From NCBI GenBank assembly GCA_036381495.1, contig DASVCS010000162.1, forward strand, positions 1-11,018: 11,018 nucleotides of DNA. Direction: 5' to 3'. This document shows positions 6,238-11,018 of the stretch, in pieces. This DNA is from DASVCS01 sp036381495 (GTDB lineage Bacteria > Gemmatimonadota > Gemmatimonadetes > Longimicrobiales > RSA9). The translations under genes were made by a program, and so were the position numbers. A model generated the notes under the pieces. The model made no database searches. It was not told the DNA's origin and saw nothing but the letters and a program-made list of their open reading frames with translations. Numbering within the stretch: position 1 is the first letter of the stretch; each line of letters starts with the position of its first letter.

Positions 6238-8957
6238 GCGACGCCGGGGACCCGAGGCCGCCGCGAGTCCTCCGGGCGCTGCTTGCCCGCGTCCTCCCGC
6301 CGGGCCCCGTCCGCGACGGGCTCGCCGGAGACCTGGATGAGCTCTTCGCCGGGCGGGTTCGGCAGCGAGGCCGCGCGCGCGCGGACGCCTGGTACGCGCG
6401 CCAGCTCCTGTCTGCCGCGTTCCACTACCGGCTCAAGCGCCCCCGGTCACGACCGACCCCCGAGAAGAGGCCGACCACCATGCTCGACTCCCTCTCGCGC
6501 GACCTTGCCTACGCGCTCCGCACGCTGCGGCGCCGGCCCGGGTTCGCGGCGGTGATCGTGCTGACGCTCGCGCTGGGCATCGGCGCGAACACGGCCATCT
6601 ACACGCTGCTCGACGCGGTGGTGCTCCGGCCGCTGCCGGTGCCGCACCCCGAGCAGCTCGTCCAGGTGACGTACACCGACGAGTCCCGGAACGGCGCCTA
6701 CTTCACCAACCCGCTCTGGGAGCAGGTTCGCGACCGCGCGACGGGGTTCACCGCGCTCGCCGCGTTCGCGGAGACGGAGTTCAACACCGCGGATGGCGGC
6801 CTCGCCCGGCTCGTCCGCGGCCAGTACGTGAGCGGGGACTACTTCACGCTCTTCGAGGCGCGGCCGGCGCTGGGTCGGTTGCTCGGGCGCGCGGACGACT
6901 TCCGCGGCTGCCCGCCCGTCGCCGTGCTGGGGCACGGCTTCTGGCGGAGCGAGTACGGCGGCCGTCGCGACGTCATCGGCACGACGATCTCGCTCGACGG
7001 CGAGCCGTTCGAGATCGTCGGCGTCGCGGCGCCGGGGTTCCGCGGGCCCGAGGTGGGTTGGGACGCGCAGGTGTACGCGCCGCTGTGCAGCCAGGCGGTG
7101 ATCAGCGGCAGCCAGGCCGCGCTCGACGCCCGGAGCCGCTGGTGGATCCGCATCATGGGGCGTCGCGATCCGTCGCTCACGATCGAGCAGCTCCGCGCGC
7201 GCATCAAGGCCATCGCCCCGGCCGTGTACGCCGCGACCGTGCCGCCGAACTGGGCGGCCGAGGACCGAGCCGAATACCGGGGGCGGACGCTGAACGTGTT
7301 CCCGGCGGAGCGCGGGCTCTCGGGCCTGCGCATCCGGTATGCTTCCGCGCTCGGCGTGCTGATGGGCGCGGTCGCGTTGCTGCTGCTCATCGCGTGCGCG
7401 AACGTGGCGAACCTGCTCCTGGCGCGCGCCGCGTCGCGCCGGCACGACGTCGCCATCCGGCTGGCGATCGGCGCGGGGCGACGTCGCCTGATGCACCAGC
7501 TCCTGACGGAGAGCGCGCTGCTCGCGGCGCTCGGCGCCGTCGCGGGGCTGTTCCTCGCGCACTGGGGCACGCGCGGCCTCGTCGCCCTCATCGCGGCCCA
7601 TCGCTCGGCCGTGTCGCTGGACCTCTCACTCGACGCGCGAGTGCTCGGCTTCACCGCGCTGATCACGGTCGTTACCACGATGATCTTCGGGCTCGCCCCC
7701 GCGCTCAGCGGGACGCGCGTGAGCCCGCGGGCCGCCCTGAATGCCGGCGGGCGGGGCGTCGCCGAAGGCCACGGCCGCTTCACGCTCGGCAAGGCGCTGG
7801 TGGCGGCGCAGGTCGCGCTCTCGCTGCCGCTCCTCGTCGGCGCCGGGCTGCTCGCCGGCTCACTGCGAAATCTCAGCGGGATGGATCCGGGCTTCCGTGC
7901 GGACGGCGTGCTGGTCGTGAACGTCGACTTGCGCCGCGCAGACCTCGAACCGGAGGCGCGCGACGCGGTCTGGCGGCAGGCGCTCGAGCGGATCCGCGCG
8001 CTCCCGGGCGTGCTCTCGGCGGCGACCGCCTTCCGGGCGCCGATCGCGTCGAACAGTTGGAACGAGGCCTTGTACGTCGACGGCTTCACTCCCGAGACGC
8101 CGATGGACGCCCTCGTCTGGTTCAACACCATCGGCGACGACTACTTCGAGACGATGGGCACGCGGCTGATCGCCGGCCGCGACTTCGACGCCACGGACGT
8201 GGCCGGCGCGCCGCCCGTCGCGATCGTGAGCCGGTCCATGGCGGCGAAGTTCTTCGGCGGGAAGTCGCCGCTCGGCCGGCAGTTCCGGACCAAGGCCGGA
8301 GACGCCTTCAAGGAGCCCGTCACGATCGTCGGCCTCGTCGAGGACGCCAAATATTCCTCGCTTCGCGAGGAGAACAGCGCGACGGTCTACCGACCCATGG
8401 CGCAGAGCGCGCCCGGCTCCGCGTTCAGCACGGTGGTGCTGCGCGCCGCGGGCGATCCGCTCTCGCTCGTGCCCGCCGTGCGGCAAGTGTTCGCGGAGGT
8501 GCAGCCCGCGGCGTCGCTCGAGGTCACCACGCTCGAGGCGCAGGTCGCCGACTCGCTCCAGCGGGAACGGGTGCTCGCCGTCCTGTCGACATTGTTCGGG
8601 GGCGTCGCGCTCGCGCTCTCGATGCTGGGCCTGTACGGCGTGATGGCCCACACCGTGACCCGGCGACGCAACGAGATCGGCGTACGCATAGCGCTCGGCG
8701 CGGACCGCGCGCGCGTGCTGCGCATGGTGCTCCGGGACATCGTCGTCGTCGTCGCCGCCGGAGCGGCACTCGGCACCGCCGGCGCCCTGGCCGCCGGCAC
8801 GCTGGTCCGGTCGTTCCTGTTCGGTCTCGAGCCGACCGAACCCGCGATCGTGATCGGCGCCGTCCTGCTCCTGCTCGCGGCCGCCCTGGGCGCGGGACTC
8901 CGCCCCGCGCTTCGCGCGGCGGGCGCGGATCCCGTGGAGGCGCTACGGGAGGAGTGA
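6234..8957 (+). CDS. ADOP-type ABC transporter permease (double MacB-PCD/FtsX)
   Basis: A 907-aa inner-membrane protein, an ADOP (duplicated orphan permease) of MacB/FtsX architecture. Residues 9-66 form the PadR-linked permease prefix domain (PPRVLRALLARVLPPGPVRDGLAGDL region). TM1 is at about 103-128 (LTLALGIGANTAIYTLLDAVV motif), followed by a periplasmic MacB-like domain to about 365, then TMs at about 370-393, 427-450 and 471-492. The second half repeats this: TM at about 519-542, a second periplasmic domain to about 775, and TMs at about 779-803, 833-856 and 869-889. The repeated motif (RRHDVAIRLAIGAGRRR at 402-418, RRNEIGVRIALGADRAR at 811-827) contacts an ATPase in related MacB systems. 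No ATP-binding gene is in the window. Start 6234 overlaps padR; GAGGA is only 3 nt upstream, so translational coupling is likely. Export of peptides, drugs or lipoproteins is inferred from the family. Confidence 0.94.
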   Translation: MSDAGDPRPPRVLRALLARVLPPGPVRDGLAGDLDELFAGRVRQRGRARADAWYARQLLSAAFHYRLKRPRSRPTPEKRPTTMLDSLSRDLAYALRTLRRRPGFAAVIVLTLALGIGANTAIYTLLDAVVLRPLPVPHPEQLVQVTYTDESRNGAYFTNPLWEQVRDRATGFTALAAFAETEFNTADGGLARLVRGQYVSGDYFTLFEARPALGRLLGRADDFRGCPPVAVLGHGFWRSEYGGRRDVIGTTISLDGEPFEIVGVAAPGFRGPEVGWDAQVYAPLCSQAVISGSQAALDARSRWWIRIMGRRDPSLTIEQLRARIKAIAPAVYAATVPPNWAAEDRAEYRGRTLNVFPAERGLSGLRIRYASALGVLMGAVALLLLIACANVANLLLARAASRRHDVAIRLAIGAGRRRLMHQLLTESALLAALGAVAGLFLAHWGTRGLVALIAAHRSAVSLDLSLDARVLGFTALITVVTTMIFGLAPALSGTRVSPRAALNAGGRGVAEGHGRFTLGKALVAAQVALSLPLLVGAGLLAGSLRNLSGMDPGFRADGVLVVNVDLRRADLEPEARDAVWRQALERIRALPGVLSAATAFRAPIASNSWNEALYVDGFTPETPMDALVWFNTIGDDYFETMGTRLIAGRDFDATDVAGAPPVAIVSRSMAAKFFGGKSPLGRQFRTKAGDAFKEPVTIVGLVEDAKYSSLREENSATVYRPMAQSAPGSAFSTVVLRAAGDPLSLVPAVRQVFAEVQPAASLEVTTLEAQVADSLQRERVLAVLSTLFGGVALALSMLGLYGVMAHTVTRRRNEIGVRIALGADRARVLRMVLRDIVVVVAAGAALGTAGALAAGTLVRSFLFGLEPTEPAIVIGAVLLLLAAALGAGLRPALRAAGADPVEALREE

Positions 8958-8994
8958 GTCGGGTTCGGCGGATCACGGCGTGGTTCGGCTCGGA

Positions 8995-9022
8995 TTCGTG
9001 CGCGTGCGCAGGCGCGTGCGCG
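8995..9022 (+). repeat. Second copy of the GC-rich intergenic repeat
   Basis: This 28-nt segment matches 5526-5553 at 25 of 28 positions with no gap, starting TTCGTGCGCG and ending GCGCGTGCGCG in both. It starts 37 nt after the permease stop. GCAGGC (9008-9013) and GCCTGC (9023-9028) form a 6-bp stem with a 9-nt loop that might help terminate the padR-permease transcript. Low complexity weakens the match, but the shared TTCGTG head and lack of gaps argue for a real relation. Confidence 0.5.
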
Positions 9023-9069
9023 GCCTGCCACGTCGACGCAGAGCTGAACCGTACAGGACCGGGCGGGGG

Positions 9070-9098
9070 TTGACAGGATCGATCCAGGGGTGTATTGT
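9070..9098 (+). promoter_or_regulatory. Sigma-70-type promoter upstream of the monooxygenase operon
   Basis: TTGACA (9070-9075) matches the -35 consensus fully, followed by 17 nt and TATTGT (9093-9098), 4/6 of the -10 consensus. Transcription would start near 9105 and give a leader of about 210 nt before the monooxygenase start at 9318. A palindrome at 9097-9110 overlaps the -10 and start point, as a repressor operator would. Confidence 0.65.
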
Positions 9099-9110
9099 TC
9101 AGCCATGAAG
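9097..9110 (+). promoter_or_regulatory. Palindromic operator candidate 1 (on the promoter -10)
   Basis: GTTCA-GCCA-TGAAG: inverted half-sites GTTCA and TGAA(g) around 4 nt. It overlaps the -10 box and the expected transcription start. It resembles the more perfect site at 9244-9257, so a single repressor, perhaps of MarR, HxlR or TetR type encoded elsewhere, may bind both. Confidence 0.45.
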
Positions 9111-9243
9111 CATGTGAGCGATCGATGCCACCGCGGCCGACCGATCACGACGACCCTGGAGTCGGCCGCCGGATCGAGGCGTCCTCGAGGAGAGTCGACG
9201 CCGGGGGTGCCGTCGCAGGAGAGCATGTTTTTTTCTCGATTTA

Positions 9244-9257
9244 GTTCATGTCTGAAC
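9244..9257 (+). promoter_or_regulatory. Palindromic operator candidate 2 (upstream of the monooxygenase start)
   Basis: GTTCA-TGTC-TGAAC, a perfect 5-bp inverted repeat with a 4-nt spacer, 60 nt before the monooxygenase start codon and inside an AT-rich patch unlike the surrounding DNA. The half-sites and spacer length match the site at 9097-9110, 147 bp upstream (14 helical turns at 10.5 bp per turn), which would allow looping. Confidence 0.5.
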
Positions 9258-9317
9258 AGCTATGGACTGTAGGGTTCACCCGTCAGAGGATTCTGGCGCG
9301 ACAGGGAGGAACGGATC

Positions 9318-10379
9318 ATGGCATTCGAGATCGGAATCATGACGTTCGGTGAGGTCACGGCGGATCCCGTCACCGGTGTCCTCCCATCCCCGCGGCAGCG
9401 CGTCCGCGAAACGATCGAGCAGGCGAAGCTCGCCGACGAGGTGGGTCTCGACGTGTTCGGCGTCGGTGAGCACCATCGCAGTGACTTCGTCGGATCGGCA
9501 CCGACGATCCTGCTGGCGGCCGCAGCGGAGCATACGAAGCGCATCCGGCTGACGAGTTCCGTCACCGTGCTCGGCTCGGAAGACCCGGTACGCGTCTGGG
9601 AGCAGTTCGCGACGCTCGACCTGCTGTCGTCCGGTCGGGCGGAGATCATCGCGGGGCGTGGCTCCTACACGGAGTCCTTCCCGCTGTTCGGATACGACGT
9701 GCGTGACTCTGCGGACCTCTTCCGCGAGAAGCTCGACCTTCTGCTCAAGATCCGTGCGCAGAATCCGGTCACCTGGCAGGGGCGCTTCCGCGCGCCCCTG
9801 GTCGAGGCCGACATCGCGCCCCGCGCCTACGGCGACACCAGCCCGATCTGGGTCGGCGTCGGCGGAACCCCCGCGTCCGCCATCCGCACGGGCCGACTCG
9901 GTCTGCCGATGGCGCTCGCCCTGCTGCTCGGGCCGATGACCTTCCACGAGAGGACCGTCGCCCTCTACCGGGAGGCCGCCGCGGAGGCCGGGCACGACGC
10001 GGATGCGCTGCCGATCAGCATCAACACGCACGGGTTCGTCGGGCGCACGAGTCAGCAGGCGCGAGATCTCATGTACCCCTACTTCGCGAAGGGCATGATG
10101 GACAACAACCACCAGCGGGGCCAAGGGTTTCGTCTCTCCCGGGCCGCATTCGACGCGCAGTCGTCGCCGGGCGCCAGTCTGCCGGTGGGCAGTCCGCAGG
10201 AGGTCATCGACAAGCTGCTCGCCTACCACGAGTTGTACGGCGTGAGCCGCGCCATCATCCAGATGGGTTTCGGCGGGCTTCCGCAGAAGGAGCACCTCGA
10301 GGCGATCGAGCGGCTCGGCACCGAGGTGGCGCCGGTCGTGCGCCGCGAGGTCGCCGCGCGTGAGAGGAGGGCGGCATGA
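9318..10379 (+). CDS. Luciferase-like FMN-dependent monooxygenase (LLM class, CE1758-like)
   Basis: A 353-aa TIM-barrel enzyme that uses reduced FMN and oxygen to oxidise an organic substrate, in the cytoplasm. Family features in order: strand 1 EIGIMTFGEV (4-13); LADEVGLDVFGVGEHHRSDF (38-57), with the EHH active-site region; RIRLTSSVTVLGSEDPVRVWEQFATLDLLSSGR (75-107), the LLM core; AGRGSYTESFPLFGY (112-126); WVGVGGTPASAIRTGRLGL (178-196), phosphate-binding region; and GSPQEVIDKLLAYHELYG (291-308) near the end. Length is normal. The ribosome binding site GGGAGG (9304-9309) lies 8 nt upstream. Its stop overlaps the next gene's start (ATGA), and that gene encodes an FMN reductase, a pairing typical of the CE1758/CE1759 systems. 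It does not form a bacterial luciferase heterodimer here. The substrate is unknown. Confidence 0.93.
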   Translation: MAFEIGIMTFGEVTADPVTGVLPSPRQRVRETIEQAKLADEVGLDVFGVGEHHRSDFVGSAPTILLAAAAEHTKRIRLTSSVTVLGSEDPVRVWEQFATLDLLSSGRAEIIAGRGSYTESFPLFGYDVRDSADLFREKLDLLLKIRAQNPVTWQGRFRAPLVEADIAPRAYGDTSPIWVGVGGTPASAIRTGRLGLPMALALLLGPMTFHERTVALYREAAAEAGHDADALPISINTHGFVGRTSQQARDLMYPYFAKGMMDNNHQRGQGFRLSRAAFDAQSSPGASLPVGSPQEVIDKLLAYHELYGVSRAIIQMGFGGLPQKEHLEAIERLGTEVAPVVRREVAARERRAA

Positions 10380-11002
10380 CCACCACCCAAGCCGTCGTCA
10401 ATGCTGAACCGATCGCGTACACGGCCGGCGCGACGCTTCGGGTCGTCGTCGTCAACGGCAGCCCGAGCCAGCGGTCCAGGACCATGGGCCTCGTCGACGT
10501 CGTCCTCGACACGCTGGCGGGGATGGTCCCGCTCGAGACGTCCCGGATCGACGTGTACCGCCTGGGCGCAGGGTTCACTGGAGCGATCGAGCGCGACGAC
10601 GTCACGCCCGACGTCGACGCCGCACTCCGGCTCGCCGAGGGGGCCGACCTCCTGATCGCGGCGGCACCCGTGATCCACGGTTCCTACCCCGGCATGTTCA
10701 AGCACTTCTTCGATCTCGTCGACCAGTACGCGCTCGCCAACAAGCTCGTCCTGCTCGCCGCGACCGGCGGAAGCGACCGCCATGCGCTCGTCCTGGAGCA
10801 TGCCTGGCGACCCCTCTTCGGCTTCTTCCAGGCGTTGACCGTGCCCGTCGCGTTCTACGCGTCCGCCGGGGACTTCGACGGCACGGTGCTGCTCAACCCC
10901 CGCGTCCACGGGCGCATCGAGATGGGTCTCACCGATGTGGTGGACCTTCTCAGGACCCGCGCCACCGGTACCACCGGTATCCGAGCGGCGCCGGACGCTT
11001 GA
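10376..11002 (+). CDS. NAD(P)H-dependent FMN reductase, partner of the LLM monooxygenase (CE1759-like)
   Basis: A 208-aa flavodoxin-fold reductase expected to supply reduced FMN to the upstream monooxygenase. After a 20-residue N-terminal extension come strand 1 and the phosphate loop LRVVVVNGSPSQRSRT (21-36), the helix with GLVDVVLDTLAG, the flavin-contact segment APVIHGSYPGMFKHFFDLVD (97-116), and LVLLAATGGSDRHALVLEH (124-142), with TGGS as the third flavin loop. WRPLFGFFQALTVPVAFYA (144-162) is typical of the CE1759-type group. It starts inside the monooxygenase stop codon, with AGGAGG (10365-10370) 5 nt upstream, so both proteins should be made together in fixed ratio. The gene is complete, ending 16 nt before the window edge. 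The CE1759 assignment is from memory; the reductase fold is secure. Confidence 0.93.
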   Translation: MTTTQAVVNAEPIAYTAGATLRVVVVNGSPSQRSRTMGLVDVVLDTLAGMVPLETSRIDVYRLGAGFTGAIERDDVTPDVDAALRLAEGADLLIAAAPVIHGSYPGMFKHFFDLVDQYALANKLVLLAATGGSDRHALVLEHAWRPLFGFFQALTVPVAFYASAGDFDGTVLLNPRVHGRIEMGLTDVVDLLRTRATGTTGIRAAPDA

Positions 11003-11018
11003 CCGCCGTGGGGTCGTG

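Larger units (their letters stand above)
8958..9317. other. Regulatory gap between the permease and the flavin monooxygenase operon
   Basis: A 360-bp gap. In order it holds the GC-rich repeat at 8995-9022, a sigma-70 promoter at 9070-9098 with a palindrome on its -10, a GC-rich stretch of unclear role, a T7 run with an AT-rich patch at 9228-9250, a second palindrome at 9244-9257, and the monooxygenase ribosome binding site at 9304-9309. A 55-codon frame at 9105-9272 is discussed under findings but is not called as a gene. Confidence 0.55.

Noticed and set aside
6481..8957. Shorter permease start at the internal Met at 6481
   Set aside because: Residues before it form the recognisable permease prefix domain, and the ATGA overlap with padR supports the start at 6234.
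9190..9234. Rho-independent terminator at the T7 run (9228-9234)
   Set aside because: Only a 5-bp stem (CGACG/CGTCG) lies upstream and it does not abut the T run, so the intrinsic terminator pattern is not met.

Overview
The window is high-GC bacterial DNA with eight confident protein genes, one of them a conserved hypothetical, and three sizeable non-coding gaps. No rRNA, tRNA, CRISPR array or insertion sequence was seen. The best guess for the host is Gemmatimonadota or a related soil phylum. This rests on a PadR regulator overlapping an ADOP-type double FtsX permease, and on a zinc-ribbon/membrane/coiled-coil hypothetical protein of a type I associate with Gemmatimonadota. It is inference from family memory, not from a search.

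Layout. (1) 6-1572: an ECF41-type sigma factor gene (minus strand) diverges from a carboxymuconolactone-decarboxylase/AhpD-like gene (plus strand), the classic ECF41 partner. The 187-bp gap holds two copies of GGTCACA-N16-CGTC, one per strand, arranged around one exact dyad at 943.5. This fits the ECF41 promoter consensus as I remember it (TGTCACA-N16-CGTC), so the sigma factor probably drives both itself and its partner. (2) 1583-1622: a strong hairpin separates the convergent ends of the partner gene and a secreted amidohydrolase (1688-3166, minus). (3) 3167-3855: about 690 bp without a convincing gene. (4) 3856-4290: a small VOC-fold protein, then a hairpin, then the convergent hypothetical gene (4430-5479, minus).

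(5) 5480-5904: a gap with a large GC-rich inverted repeat and, nearer padR, a compound palindrome that is the likely PadR operator. (6) 5905-8957: padR and the ADOP permease overlap by 4 nt (ATGA) and form one transcription unit, with no ATPase gene nearby. A second copy of the GC-rich repeat (25/28 identical) lies just after the permease, so copies flank this locus. (7) 8958-9317: a regulatory gap with a TTGACA-N17-TATTGT promoter and two GTTCA-N4-TGAA palindromes. (8) 9318-11002: a luciferase-like flavin monooxygenase and its partner FMN reductase, again with a 4-nt ATGA overlap, a two-component flavin oxidation module resembling the CE1758/CE1759 pair known mainly from Actinobacteria.

The most notable signals are the mirror-symmetric ECF41 promoter pair, the partner protein lacking the usual active-site His after its CxxC, the PadR operator palindromes spaced one helical turn apart, and the twin palindromes before the monooxygenase operon.
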